This document shows positions 1 to 9,208 of a stretch of 64,000 nucleotides of DNA, one piece after another; positions within the stretch are counted from its first letter, which is position 1; the number at the start of each line of letters is the position of its first letter. The position numbers were made by a program, and so were the translations under genes. Below the pieces are notes generated by a model that did not search any database, was not told where the DNA came from, and was given only the letters and a program-made list of their open reading frames with translations. Origin of the DNA: Mycolicibacterium sp. J2 (GTDB taxonomy: Bacteria; Actinomycetota; Actinomycetes; Mycobacteriales; Mycobacteriaceae); NCBI RefSeq assembly GCF_026240945.1, contig NZ_JAPFPY010000016.1, positions 39,742 to 103,741 on the forward strand, read 5' to 3'.

Positions 1-2424
1 GCGGAACTGGTACTCACCGCCCACCGACAGCCGCCGATGGGCCCGTTCGGTGGGGTTCTCCGGGTAGGCCCGGCGATGCCGGAACCGCACCTCTTCGGCC
101 AGCACGTCCAGTCCGACACCGCCCAGCTGCATCGGTGTGCCGGTGAAGTATTCGTCGATGACCTCGCGGTCGATGCCGATGGCCTCGAAGGCTTGGGCGC
201 CGGTGTAGGACGCGACGGTCGAGATGCCCATCTTGCTCATCACCTTCATGACACCCTTACCGAGCGCCTTGAGGTAGTTGCGCACCGCCGCGGCCGGTTC
301 GATGCCGGTGAGCTCACCCTCGCGGATGAGGTCCTCGATCGATTCGAACGCCAGGTACGGGTTGACCGCTGCCGCACCGAAACCGATCAGCATGGCGATG
401 TGGTGCACCTCGCGGGCGTCACCGCTTTCCACCACAAGGGCCACACTGGTGCGCTCCTTGGTGCGCACCAGGTGGTGATGCACCGCCGAGACCGCCAGCA
501 ACGACGGGATGGGCGCCTTGCGGTGGTCGGAGTCGCGATCCGAGATCACCAGGGTGCGGGCGCCTTTCGCGATGGCGTCGCACGCCCGGGCCCGCAGGTC
601 CTCCAATGCCTCGGCCAAGCCCTCACCACCGCGCTCCACGTCGTAGAGGGCCCGCAGCACCGCCGTGCGCAATCCGGGCTGCTCACCGTCGTCGTTGATG
701 TGCACGATCTTGTTCAGCTCGTCGTTGTCGAGCACCGGCCAGCCCAGCATGATCTGGCGCGCCGACGCCGCAGTGGGCTCCAGCAGGTTCTGCTCGGGGC
801 CCATGACGCGCCCCATGGACGTCACCACGGCCTCCCGGATGGCGTCCAGCGGCGGATTGGTGACCTGTGCGAACAGTTCCACGAAATAGTCGTAGAGAGA
901 CCTGGACCGCTGCGACAGCACAGCCGTCGGGGTGTCGGTGCCCATCGAACCGAGCGGCTCTGCCCCGGAGGCGGCCATCGGGGTCAGCAGCAGGCGCAGC
1001 TCTTCCTCGGTGTAGCCGAACGACACCTGCCTGCGCACCACGGATTCGTGATTCGGTTGCACCCGAACCCGATCCGGCAGGGTCTTGAGATCCAGCAGAC
1101 CGGCGTGCAGCCATTCGTCATACGCCTCGGCGGAGGCGAGCTGATCCTTGATCTCGTCATCGGAGACGATACGGCCGGCGGCCGTGTCGACCAGGAACAT
1201 CTTGCCCGGTTCCAGCCGGCCCTTGGCCACCACCTCGCCGCTGGGCACGTCCAGTACGCCGCTCTCGCTGGCCAGGATGATGCGGTCGTCGATGGTGCGC
1301 CACCAGCGTCCCGGCCGTAAACCGTTGCGGTCCAACACCGCACCGACGACGGTGCCGTCGGTGAAGGTGACACAGGCCGGTCCGTCCCACGGCTCCATCA
1401 GCGAGGCGTGGAACTGCCAGAAGGCCCGACGCTGCGGGCTCATCGTGGTGTTGTTCTCCCAGGCCTCGGGGATCATCATCAGCACGGCGTGCGGCAGGCT
1501 GCGCCCACCGAGGTGCAGCAGTTCCAGCACCTGGTCGAACGACGCCGAATCCGAGCCTTCGTTGGCACAGATGGGCGAAAGGCGGCTCAGGTCACCGGGA
1601 ATGAGCGAGCTGGCCAGTTTGGCCTCGCGGGCGTGCATCCGGTTGCGGTTGCCGCGGACGGTGTTGATCTCACCGTTGTGCGCGACAAACCGGAACGGGT
1701 GCGCCAGCGGCCACGACGGGAAGGTGTTGGTGGAAAAACGGCTGTGCACGATCGCGATGGCGCTGTTACAGCGCTCGTCGCGCAGATCGGGGAAGAACAG
1801 CGGCAGCTGCTTCTCGGTCAGCATGCCTTTGTAGGCCATGGTGCGGCTGGACAGTGTCGGGAAGTACACCTGCCCGGCTTCGGCGCGCTTGCGCAGCGGG
1901 TACACCCGGCGGTCCAGGTCCAGCCCGCCGATGCGGGCACCCGGTGCGGCGACGAAGAGCTGCGCCATGTACGGCATGCAGCTGACAGCGCTCGCGCCGA
2001 CATCGGCACCGGCAGGGTCGACCGGAACCTCGCGCCAGCCAAGGACGTTCAGGCCCTCCTCGACGGCGATCGCCTCGATGTCCGCCCGGGCGGTCGCGCG
2101 TTCGACGGGGTCCTGCGGCAGGAAGCAGATACCGGCGGCGAAGGTGTTCTCGCCCTTCTCGTTCGGCTCGGGGAGCTCGAAATCGACTACAGCCCTGAGC
2201 AGTTCGACGGGAAGCTGGAGAAGTATCCCGGTGCCGTCACCCGTGTTGGGTTCGGCACCGACGGCACCGCGGTGCTCCAGGTTCTCCAACGCGTCCAGCG
2301 CATCCGTCACCAGGGCGTGCGAACGACGCCCCTGGATGTCGGCGATCATGGCGACGCCGCATGAATCGGATTCGTTGACCGGGTCGTAGAGACCCTGCGC
2401 GTCGGGGAGTGCCGAGAACAGCAA
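1..2424 (-). CDS. gltB: Glutamate synthase large subunit, 5' part (runs off the window)
   Basis: Large subunit of NADPH-dependent glutamate synthase, which makes glutamate from glutamine and 2-oxoglutarate. About 808 N-terminal residues are present and the 3' end lies left of the window. I start it at a TTG at 2424, giving LLFSALPDAQGLYDPVNESD followed by SCGVAMIAD. A GGAGG Shine-Dalgarno lies 8 nt upstream. The Cys of SCGVAM is the N-terminal nucleophile of the type II glutaminase domain, so a short propeptide of about 20 residues would be removed. Further motifs read on the minus strand include HSRFSTNTFPSWPLAHPFR and HNGEINTVRGNRNRM, both typical of GltB. gltD is expected further left. The family call is secure; the exact start is likely. 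Confidence 0.95.
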   Translation of the reverse strand, partial: MLFSALPDAQGLYDPVNESDSCGVAMIADIQGRRSHALVTDALDALENLEHRGAVGAEPNTGDGTGILLQLPVELLRAVVDFELPEPNEKGENTFAAGICFLPQDPVERATARADIEAIAVEEGLNVLGWREVPVDPAGADVGASAVSCMPYMAQLFVAAPGARIGGLDLDRRVYPLRKRAEAGQVYFPTLSSRTMAYKGMLTEKQLPLFFPDLRDERCNSAIAIVHSRFSTNTFPSWPLAHPFRFVAHNGEINTVRGNRNRMHAREAKLASSLIPGDLSRLSPICANEGSDSASFDQVLELLHLGGRSLPHAVLMMIPEAWENNTTMSPQRRAFWQFHASLMEPWDGPACVTFTDGTVVGAVLDRNGLRPGRWWRTIDDRIILASESGVLDVPSGEVVAKGRLEPGKMFLVDTAAGRIVSDDEIKDQLASAEAYDEWLHAGLLDLKTLPDRVRVQPNHESVVRRQVSFGYTEEELRLLLTPMAASGAEPLGSMGTDTPTAVLSQRSRSLYDYFVELFAQVTNPPLDAIREAVVTSMGRVMGPEQNLLEPTAASARQIMLGWPVLDNDELNKIVHINDDGEQPGLRTAVLRALYDVERGGEGLAEALEDLRARACDAIAKGARTLVISDRDSDHRKAPIPSLLAVSAVHHHLVRTKERTSVALVVESGDAREVHHIAMLIGFGAAAVNPYLAFESIEDLIREGELTGIEPAAAVRNYLKALGKGVMKVMSKMGISTVASYTGAQAFEAIGIDREVIDEYFTGTPMQLGGVGLDVLAEEVRFRHRRAYPENPTERAHRRLSVGGEYQFR

Positions 2425-2506
2425 CTGAGGTACCTCCGCAGTCTTGGAGATGATGTGCAGGGACTGCGTCGGCCCGAAAGGTCAGTGTATCAGCGCAGAC
2501 ACCCGT

Positions 2507-2911
2507 CTACCCAGCCGAAAGCGTAGGGACCAGCGGGAACCCCGGCCAGTTACGCACCACCGTCCAGACGGCGGCCGCCACGACGACCGTGACGGTGGCC
2601 GCCACCGGCATCAGCTTCTGGCCGCGTCGCCACCGCACCACCAGCCACGCCAGCAACAGGGGCAGACCGACCAGGAGGAAGACGTTGTCGACGACAGCAG
2701 CCCCGATATTGCCGGTGAGCAGATCATGGGTCATCCGCAGACCACCGCAGGCCGGACAGTTCAGGCCGGTCAGCAGCTTGAACGGGCAGCCGGGGAACAG
2801 GAACCCCGGCTTGTGCGGGTCGGCGAGACCGATATAGGCCAGGCTGCCGGCCAACGCCACGCCGGTGCCGATGAGCACCGGCTTCGACGCCGTCGGAACC
2901 TTAAGTTCCAT
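2507..2911 (-). CDS. DUF2752 family small membrane protein
   Basis: 134 residues from an ATG at 2911. Hydrophobic segments lie near residues 13-30, 75-95 and 100-120. The centre carries FPGCPFKLLTGLNCPACGGL, the Cys-rich CPxCGGxR-type signature of DUF2752 proteins. The function of the family is unknown. The start overlaps the end of the upstream TM2 gene by 11 bp, so the two are translationally coupled, and gltB follows 82 bp downstream. In other mycobacteria this pair sits by lgt/gltB/pyk (recalled). Confidence 0.8.
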   Translation of the reverse strand: MELKVPTASKPVLIGTGVALAGSLAYIGLADPHKPGFLFPGCPFKLLTGLNCPACGGLRMTHDLLTGNIGAAVVDNVFLLVGLPLLLAWLVVRWRRGQKLMPVAATVTVVVAAAVWTVVRNWPGFPLVPTLSAG

Positions 2912-3305
2912 CGCGAAGGGGGCGGCCCTGCGGGTCGCGGACCTTGTCGGTGAGCAGCAGGACAGCGTCGATGATGCCCCAGACGACCGCACCCAACCCG
3001 CAAGTGACCAGGCCGACCAGCAGCTGGGCGATACCCAGGCCGGTGTAACCCAGGTAGATGCGGCCGATACCGACCAGCCCGAACAGGCCGAGCAACTGCA
3101 GCAGGCCGGCGACCACCTTGGACTTGTCCGAATAGGGCTCCCCGGTCACCGGGTGCCTGCCGTAGGGCGCCGCCGGGTCGTAATAGGCACCCGGGGGCGG
3201 CGGGGGCGGGTAGTGCGGGGGGTACTGCGGCGGGTACTGCGCTCCCCCCGGCGGGGGCGGCGGGATACTGCCCGGATCGACACCATAGGGCGGCTGCTCG
3301 GTCAT
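2901..3305 (-). CDS. TM2 domain membrane protein with Pro/Gly/Tyr-rich N-terminus
   Basis: 134 residues from an ATG at 3305 (MTEQPPYGVDPGSIPPPPPG). The first ~60 residues are a low-complexity Pro/Tyr/Gly tail. They are followed by KSKVVAGLLQLLGLFGLVGI and GRIYLGYTGLGIAQLL, a TM2 domain with the usual GxGRFYLG-like turn between two helices. The C-terminal DKVRDPQGRPLRDGT is also typical of actinobacterial TM2 proteins. The role is unknown; such tails often mediate protein contacts at the membrane. First gene of a two-gene unit with the DUF2752 gene. Confidence 0.8.
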   Translation of the reverse strand: MTEQPPYGVDPGSIPPPPPGGAQYPPQYPPHYPPPPPPGAYYDPAAPYGRHPVTGEPYSDKSKVVAGLLQLLGLFGLVGIGRIYLGYTGLGIAQLLVGLVTCGLGAVVWGIIDAVLLLTDKVRDPQGRPLRDGT

Positions 3306-3427
3306 GGATTCAGGATGCCAGAGACCGACTGCCCGATAGTGCACTACGCGGGTTGTGTGGCGTCGAGACTCCCACACCCAGCGCGGAGCGCCACGACCAC
3401 CGCATCGTGTGCCGATGACGACGGGCC

Positions 3428-3820
3428 TCAGCCGTCGGCGGGTTTCACCGCAAGCACCGGCTTGCGGCACTCCAGCAGTAACTGCTGAGAGACGCTACCC
3501 AGCAACAGTTTTCCCACCGGATTACGGTGCCGGATGCCGATCACCAACAGCTCGGCCTCCGGGCGATCCATCGCATCGAGCAGCTCGTCGACGGGGTCCA
3601 CGCCCACCGGCTGCGACACCTGATAGCGCACGCCGGAGGCATCGAGGTGCTCCTCCAGATTGTGCAGCGCACCGGACTGGGCGAAGCCGGGATCGGCCAA
3701 GGCCTCCCCCTTGGTCGCGTTGATCACCAGCACCTCGGCATCGCGCAGCCTGGCCTCGCGGATACCGTGCTCCAGCGCGGCCTGGCCGAATTGGTCGGCG
3801 GTGTAACCGATGACGATCAT
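3428..3820 (-). CDS. Universal stress protein (UspA family)
   Basis: 130 residues, a single Usp domain. The ATG at 3820 overlaps the tctA stop (ATGA), so it is the last gene of the tct operon. The N-terminus MIVIGYTADQFGQAALEHGI and the C-terminal GSVSQQLLLECRKPVLAVKP match the family, with the G-2x-G-9x-G(S/T) nucleotide-binding pattern near residues 101-116 (IGIRHRNPVGKLLLGSVS). Usp genes following TctA genes are common, which suggests a role in transporter regulation or stress response. That is inference from context. Confidence 0.85.
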   Translation of the reverse strand: MIVIGYTADQFGQAALEHGIREARLRDAEVLVINATKGEALADPGFAQSGALHNLEEHLDASGVRYQVSQPVGVDPVDELLDAMDRPEAELLVIGIRHRNPVGKLLLGSVSQQLLLECRKPVLAVKPADG

Positions 3821-5340
3821 GCGTTGGCCTTCTCTTCCAGGTCGCGATCCGCGGTGCCGGCCGGCTTGCGCACCAGGCGCAGGATCAGTGGCAGTGCGAT
3901 CAGCAGCACCATGCACACGTACACCACGATGGCCACCGGCTCGGTGAACAGGTTGCCCCAGTCACCGCCGCCCAGCTGCAGGCTCTGGCGCAGCTGCCGC
4001 TCGATACGCGGGCCCAGGATGACCCCGATGATCAGCGGCAGCACCGGCAGCCCGAACCGGCGCATCATCAACCCGAGCAAGCCGAACACCAGCAGCAGGG
4101 CCAGGTCCAGCGGTTGCACGTTGACGGCCAGCGCGCCGAGGGTGGCGAAGAACAGGATGCCGGCGTACAGGTACGGCCGTGGCGTGCGCAGCAACTTCGC
4201 CCACAGCGGGGCCAACGGCAGGTTGAGCACCAGCAGCAGGAAGTTGCCGATGAACAGGCTGGCAATCAGTGTCCAGATCAGCAGCGGTTCCTTCTCGAAC
4301 AGGGTGGGACCGGGCTGGATGCCGTAGGACACGAACGCCGTCAGCATTACCGCAGCGGTGGCGTTGGTCGGCAGGCCGAGCGACAGCATGGGGACCAAAG
4401 TGCCTGCCGCAGAAGCATTGTTGGCCGCCTCGGGACCCGCGACACCTTCGATGGCGCCCTTGCCGAACTCCTCGGGATGTTTACTCAGCTTCTTCTCGGT
4501 GATGTAGGACAGGAACGTCGGCAGCTCCGCGCCACCGGCGGGCAGGGCACCGAACGGAAAACCGTAGGCGGTGCCGCGCAGCCACGGCTTCCAGGACCGC
4601 TTCCAGTCCGACCGGCTCATCCACGGCCGTCCCACCGGGATGACGTCGGCGGGCCGGCGACGCAGATGCGCGGACACCCACAACGCCTCACCGAGCGCGA
4701 AGATGGCCACCGCGACGACCACGATGTCGATCCCGTCGGACAGCAGCGGCAACCCGAAGGTGGCGCGCGGCTGCCCCGTCATGAAGTCGATACCGATGAT
4801 GCCGATGGCCAGCCCCAGCAGCAGTGAGATGGCTCCGCGCAGCTTCGATTCGCCGAGTACGGCGGTCACCGCGACCAGAGCGAACAGCATGATCGCCAGG
4901 TACGAGGGTGCGCCGAGGGTCACCGCGAACCGGGACACCGCCGGGGCGAACGCGGCCAGCAGGACGGTGCCGATGGTGCCCGCGACGAACGATCCGATGG
5001 CGGCGGTGGCCAGGGCCTGCGCGGCGCGCCCGGCCTTGGCCATCTTGTTGCCCTCGATCGCGGTGATCACCGACGACGACTCACCGGGGGTGTTGAGCAG
5101 GATGGAGGTGGTCGACCCGCCGTACATGCCGCCGTAGAAGATGCCGGCGAACATGATGAACGCCGCGCTCGGGCTGACGTTGTAGGTGATGGGCAGCAGC
5201 AGCGCCACCGTCATGGCCGGGCCGATACCGGGCAGCACGCCGACGGCGGTACCCAGCAGCACGCCGATCATCGCGTACACCAGATTCATCGGGGTGGCCG
5301 CCTCGGCGAAACCCTGCAACAGCCAGTTGAAGTTTTCCAT
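3817..5340 (-). CDS. tctA: Tripartite tricarboxylate transporter, large membrane subunit TctA
   Basis: 507 residues, the usual TctA length, with about 10-12 membrane segments. The family-typical stretches GVLPGIGPAMTVALLLPITY and MFAGIFYGGMYGGSTTSILL lie near the N-terminus, and FPFGALPAGGAELPTFLSY in the middle. TctA forms the solute path for citrate-like tri- and dicarboxylates in a secondary, cation-driven system. Its stop overlaps the usp start by 4 bp, and tctB ends directly before its ATG. Substrate cannot be read from sequence. Confidence 0.93.
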   Translation of the reverse strand: MENFNWLLQGFAEAATPMNLVYAMIGVLLGTAVGVLPGIGPAMTVALLLPITYNVSPSAAFIMFAGIFYGGMYGGSTTSILLNTPGESSSVITAIEGNKMAKAGRAAQALATAAIGSFVAGTIGTVLLAAFAPAVSRFAVTLGAPSYLAIMLFALVAVTAVLGESKLRGAISLLLGLAIGIIGIDFMTGQPRATFGLPLLSDGIDIVVVAVAIFALGEALWVSAHLRRRPADVIPVGRPWMSRSDWKRSWKPWLRGTAYGFPFGALPAGGAELPTFLSYITEKKLSKHPEEFGKGAIEGVAGPEAANNASAAGTLVPMLSLGLPTNATAAVMLTAFVSYGIQPGPTLFEKEPLLIWTLIASLFIGNFLLLVLNLPLAPLWAKLLRTPRPYLYAGILFFATLGALAVNVQPLDLALLLVFGLLGLMMRRFGLPVLPLIIGVILGPRIERQLRQSLQLGGGDWGNLFTEPVAIVVYVCMVLLIALPLILRLVRKPAGTADRDLEEKANA

Positions 5341-5829
5341 CTACAGAATCCCGTCCAGAACACCTGCGGGCAGCGGGATTCCGAGCCCGGAGTAGAACGC
5401 ATAGAAACTGCCGACCGCCAGCACCGTGCCGATCACCAGGTTGCGCACCCAATGCCGGCTGCCCAGAATCGTTGCGGCACCGGCGAACAGCAGGGCGCCG
5501 GTGATCGCCCAGCCCAGCGGCTGGACCGCGACTATGACGCCCACGAACAGCGCCACCAGCAACCCGACGGTGCGCCAGTCGGCCGGGCTGTCGGGGTCGA
5601 CATCCTCGCCGCCCTCCATCTGCCCGACCGACCCGCGCTCGATCGCGATGCCCAGTGCGCCGGCGAGCACGATCAGTCCGATGCCGATGACGATCGGAAA
5701 GAACTTCGGCCCCACCGGATCCACCTTGGCGAAACCGGCGGTCAATCGGAGCGCGTCGACGATCAGGAACCCGCCGACGGCCACCATCACGACACAGATC
5801 AGATACTGCGAGCGGTCGACGGTCTTCAC
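5341..5829 (-). CDS. tctB: Tripartite tricarboxylate transporter, small membrane subunit TctB
   Basis: 162 residues with four predicted membrane segments (about 8-27, 42-63, 87-105 and 120-145), the TctB layout. MKTVDRSQYLICVVMVAVGG is a typical TctB opening, and VGPKFFPIVIGIGL matches the family's conserved 'GP..FP' region. It pairs with TctA in the membrane. The ATG overlaps the tctC stop by 4 bp and the stop abuts tctA, so the genes are translationally coupled. Confidence 0.88.
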   Translation of the reverse strand: MKTVDRSQYLICVVMVAVGGFLIVDALRLTAGFAKVDPVGPKFFPIVIGIGLIVLAGALGIAIERGSVGQMEGGEDVDPDSPADWRTVGLLVALFVGVIVAVQPLGWAITGALLFAGAATILGSRHWVRNLVIGTVLAVGSFYAFYSGLGIPLPAGVLDGIL

Positions 5830-6806
5830 AGCAGACCCAGCTCGGTCAGTGTCGTCGACACCCGGTGATCCTGGTCGGCGAGAAACTGTTCGAACGCCGG
5901 GCCGGTGAGGAACGCGTCACTCCAGCCGTTACGCACCAGCGCCTCCTTCCATTGGTCGGTGCCATGCAGATCGGTCAGTGCCCGCACCATGGCGTTGCGG
6001 GCGTCGTCGGAGATTCCGGGCGGCGCGAGCACACCGCGCCAGTTGGTGAAGGTCAGGTCGATCCCGGCCTCGGTGAGGGTGGGCGCGTCGATACCCTCGA
6101 CGCGTTCGGTGCCCGACACGGCCAGCACCCGCACCTGGCCCGCCTCGATCTGATCGACGTACTCCCCCAAACCCGAAGTGCCGACGGCGATCTTGCCGCC
6201 CAGCAGTGCGGTCAACAGGTCACCGCCGCCGTCGTAGGTGATGTAGTTGACCCGTTTCGGGTCGACGCCGACGGCGCGGGCGGTCTCCATCGGGAAGAGG
6301 TGATCGGGTCCGCCCGGTGACGATCCGCCGCCGACGGTCATCCGCGCCGGGTCGGCCTTCCAGGCGGCGACGAAATCGGCCATCGTCCGATACGGCGAAT
6401 TGGCGGGAACCAGAATGCCTTCCTGCTCCTCCACCATCTTCGCCAACGCAGTGGCATCCGAGGCCCGCGCAGTCGATCCGTTGGTGTAGGTCGCGCCGAC
6501 GACGCCCAGCCCCATCATCATCATGAGGTCGTCGTTGCCCTTTTCGTTCATCAAACGGGCCATGGCCACCGTGCCGCCCGCGCCGATGACGTTGAAAACC
6601 TCGACCCGGCCGGTGATGTCGGTGTCCTCCATGATCTTCACCGCGGTCCGTGCGGTCAGGTCGTATCCGCCGCCGGGGCTGTTGGGCACCATCATCCGCA
6701 GCCGGTGCAGCCCGGTGGTCTGCTCACCACGGGTCACCCCGCACGCCGTCAACAGCAGCGCCGCCAGCAGCAGCACGGTCAGTCCCGCTCTGGAACGCAC
6801 GGTCAT
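5826..6806 (-). CDS. tctC: TctC-type solute-binding lipoprotein
   Basis: 326 residues from an ATG at 6806. A lipoprotein signal peptide (LTVLLLAALLLTAC) places Cys22 as the lipidated residue. The mature part begins with RLRMMVPNSPGGGYDLTART, the conserved 'PxxPGGxxD' ligand-loop motif of Bug/TctC proteins. It should capture a carboxylate outside the membrane and hand it to TctAB. First gene of the tctC-tctB-tctA-usp operon, divergent from the sensor kinase gene. The ligand (citrate, tricarballylate or another) is unknown. Confidence 0.92.
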   Translation of the reverse strand: MTVRSRAGLTVLLLAALLLTACGVTRGEQTTGLHRLRMMVPNSPGGGYDLTARTAVKIMEDTDITGRVEVFNVIGAGGTVAMARLMNEKGNDDLMMMMGLGVVGATYTNGSTARASDATALAKMVEEQEGILVPANSPYRTMADFVAAWKADPARMTVGGGSSPGGPDHLFPMETARAVGVDPKRVNYITYDGGGDLLTALLGGKIAVGTSGLGEYVDQIEAGQVRVLAVSGTERVEGIDAPTLTEAGIDLTFTNWRGVLAPPGISDDARNAMVRALTDLHGTDQWKEALVRNGWSDAFLTGPAFEQFLADQDHRVSTTLTELGLL

Positions 6807-6885
6807 CTCCCATCGTCGGTGTGATGTTGGGCAATACTGGACCCATTGGGTGATGTGGGTCACGCATGAGTTCGCAAAGGAAGTT
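6807..6885. promoter_or_regulatory. Divergent control region between tctC and the CitA-type kinase gene
   Basis: 79 bp must carry both promoters. It contains an exact 11-bp palindrome ACCCATTGGGT at 6841-6851 and, overlapping it, GTGA-6 nt-TCAC at 6850-6863. These are plausible operators for the response regulator encoded next door. The RBS of the kinase gene (AAAGGAAG) lies at the right end. Operator function is inferred from position and symmetry only. Confidence 0.45.
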
Positions 6886-8493
6886 GTGGTCGTTAAGTTC
6901 ACGAAGCCGTCGTTCAAGGGCAGAAGCCTGGCCGGCCAGTTCCTGCTGTTCCAGCTGCTGGTGGTGGCGGTGGTGCTGATCGCGGTGGCGGCCGTGTCGG
7001 TGGCTCAGTCCATCCGGGAGTTCCGCGATGTCCGCGGCCAGCGGATGATCGCGGTGGCCGAGAACGTGGCGTCCACCCCGATCGTGCGGGACCGCGTCGA
7101 AAAGCACTGGACCGACCCGTTCATGGGTCAGGTCCTGGCCCCCGACGTGGACCGCGCCGTGGCGCTGTCCGGGGCCGGCCTGGCCGAGATCCTGGACCCG
7201 GCCGGGGTGGTGCGGGTGTCGTCGGACCCCGACCGGATCGGCGCCCGGATGGACCTGAACATCAGCCTGGCCGACGAGGGTCGGGCCTGGTTCGGCGACG
7301 GTGACATCGCCGGTGTGCGAAACCTGATCGGTCAGGTGCCGATCCTGGCGGCCAGCGGCGCGGTGCTGGGCATCGTCTCGGTCAGCGAACGCTACCCCAC
7401 GGTGTGGGAGCTGCTGGGCGGTGCCGGCGAACGGCTACTGCTCTACCTGGGTCTCGGTGCGGTACTGGGGCTGGCCGCGTCCTGGCTGCTGTCCCGCCGG
7501 ATCAAGCGGCACACTCGGGGGCTGGAGGTCACCGAGATCGCGGGACTGGCCGATCATCGAGAAGCGTTGCTGCACAGCATCCGTGAGGGCGTGGTGGCCG
7601 TCAACCCCGACGGGGTGGTCACCGTGCTCAACGACAGCGCCCAGGAGCTCCTCGGACTGGACGCCGACGCGGTGGGCCGGCGGGTCGACGAACTGGGGCT
7701 GGAACAAGCCGTGGTCGACTTCCTGATGTCGGGCGAGGAGGGCCACGACGCGATCATCGCCACCGGCAGCCATGTGCTGGCGCTGAACCGGCGGGCCGCC
7801 AGCAGCCAGGGCAGGCGCATCGGTACCGTCACCACCATGCGCGACAGCACCGAATTGGCCGCGCTGCAAGCGCAGTTGTCCTCGCATCGCAGCGTCACCG
7901 ATACCCTGCGTGCACAGACCCACGAATTCGCCAATCAGCTGCACACCATCTCGGGTCTGGTGCAGCTCGGCGAGTACGACGCCGTGCACGAACTCGTCGG
8001 TACCCTGACCCGTCGCCGTGCCGAGATCAACGATGCTGTCACCCAACGGGTTTCCGATCCGGCGGTGGCCGCGCTGCTGATCGCCAAGACGTCACTGGCC
8101 GCCGAGAACGGGGTCACCTTGGTGCTGGACCCCGACAGCCGGCTGCGGGCCCTGCCGCCGGCCACGGCCACCGACGTGATCACGTTGCTGGGCAACCTGA
8201 TCGACAACGCCGTGGACGCTTCGGTGGGCGCACCGCGGGCCGAGGTGCACGTCACCGTGCGCGACGACGACGGCCTGACGATCACCGTCACCGATTCCGG
8301 GCCGGGAGTGCCACCACACCTGCGCGAGTCGCTGTTCGCACGGGGGGTGACCTCCAAACCAGATGTACCCGGCGGTCGGGGTATCGGGCTGGCCCTGGTC
8401 CGGCTGGTCACCACCCAGCACGGCGGGCACGTCGAGATCGAGGACGCACCCGGTGGCGGCGCGTCGTTCGTGGTGCGGCTGGCCCATGCGTGA
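6886..8493 (+). CDS. CitA/DcuS-type sensor histidine kinase
   Basis: 535 residues from a GTG at 6886 with AAAGGAAG just upstream; an ATG at 6853 is in frame but lacks an RBS. Order: TM1 (~19-40), extracytoplasmic PAS-like sensor (~45-170), TM2 (~182-203), cytoplasmic PAS (~220-325), then the kinase core. The phospho-accepting His is H346 in RAQTHEFANQLHTISGL, the CitA-family signature. The ATPase has N437/N441 (LLGNLIDNAVDA), DSGPGVP (470-476) and GGRGIGLALV (497-505). The family senses external citrate or C4-dicarboxylates. Divergence from tctCBA suggests it controls that operon. It overlaps the regulator gene by 8 bp. Confidence 0.92.
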   Translation: MVVKFTKPSFKGRSLAGQFLLFQLLVVAVVLIAVAAVSVAQSIREFRDVRGQRMIAVAENVASTPIVRDRVEKHWTDPFMGQVLAPDVDRAVALSGAGLAEILDPAGVVRVSSDPDRIGARMDLNISLADEGRAWFGDGDIAGVRNLIGQVPILAASGAVLGIVSVSERYPTVWELLGGAGERLLLYLGLGAVLGLAASWLLSRRIKRHTRGLEVTEIAGLADHREALLHSIREGVVAVNPDGVVTVLNDSAQELLGLDADAVGRRVDELGLEQAVVDFLMSGEEGHDAIIATGSHVLALNRRAASSQGRRIGTVTTMRDSTELAALQAQLSSHRSVTDTLRAQTHEFANQLHTISGLVQLGEYDAVHELVGTLTRRRAEINDAVTQRVSDPAVAALLIAKTSLAAENGVTLVLDPDSRLRALPPATATDVITLLGNLIDNAVDASVGAPRAEVHVTVRDDDGLTITVTDSGPGVPPHLRESLFARGVTSKPDVPGGRGIGLALVRLVTTQHGGHVEIEDAPGGGASFVVRLAHA

Positions 8494-9151
8494 CGTGCTG
8501 ATCGTCGACGACGATTTCATGGTCGCCGACATCCACCGCCGTTTCGTCGAGCGGATCGACGGTTTCCGGCCGGTCGGGGTGGCCCGCACCGGTGCCGAGG
8601 CGTTGGACGCCGCCGCGCAGCTGCGGCCGGACCTGATCCTGCTGGACGTGTACCTGCCCGATATGTCGGGCCTGGCGGTGTTGCACCGGTTGCGCGCCGA
8701 GGGCAACCGGGTCGGCGTCATCATGATCACCGCGGCCAGGGAGCTGGACACGGTGCGCGGTGCGCTCGACGGCGGCGCGGCCGACTACCTGATCAAACCG
8801 TTCGAATTCGACCAGCTGCGCGCCAAACTCGCGGGGTTTGCCGCCCGCGCCGACGCACTGGCCGCCGACGGCGGTGCCAACCAGTCGATGATCGACGCGT
8901 TGTTCACCGGTGCCGCCCCCGTCCCGACGGCGGTGCTGCCGAAAGGCCTCGGCGCCGAAACCGGTCAGCTGGTGCTCGACGCGGTGCGCACCGCCGACGA
9001 GGTGTCCGCAGCCGAGTGCGCCGATCTGGTGGGCATCTCCAGGGTCAGCGCCCGCCGCTATCTGGAGCACTACCTGAGCACCGGCCTGCTGGAACTGCGC
9101 CTGCAGTACGGCGCGGGCCGCCCCGAACGCCGCTACCGCATCGTGCAGTGA
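8486..9151 (+). CDS. CitB/DpiA-type response regulator
   Basis: 221 residues from the ATG at 8486, inside the 3' end of the kinase gene. The receiver domain has the acidic pocket D8-D10, phospho-acceptor D54 (LILLDVYLPDMSG), ITA(A) and K in DYLIKPFEF. The C-terminal part (from ~150) is a winged-helix-like region, ECADLVGISRVSARRYLEHY, typical of CitB/DpiA regulators. It is expected to bind the tctC upstream region and activate carboxylate uptake (inference). Confidence 0.92.
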   Translation: MRDVLIVDDDFMVADIHRRFVERIDGFRPVGVARTGAEALDAAAQLRPDLILLDVYLPDMSGLAVLHRLRAEGNRVGVIMITAARELDTVRGALDGGAADYLIKPFEFDQLRAKLAGFAARADALAADGGANQSMIDALFTGAAPVPTAVLPKGLGAETGQLVLDAVRTADEVSAAECADLVGISRVSARRYLEHYLSTGLLELRLQYGAGRPERRYRIVQ

Positions 9152-9208
9152 ACTGCGCGCCGCGCCCCGAGGATGCGCCGACGGTGCCGTCGGCGAAATA
9201 ATGACGCG

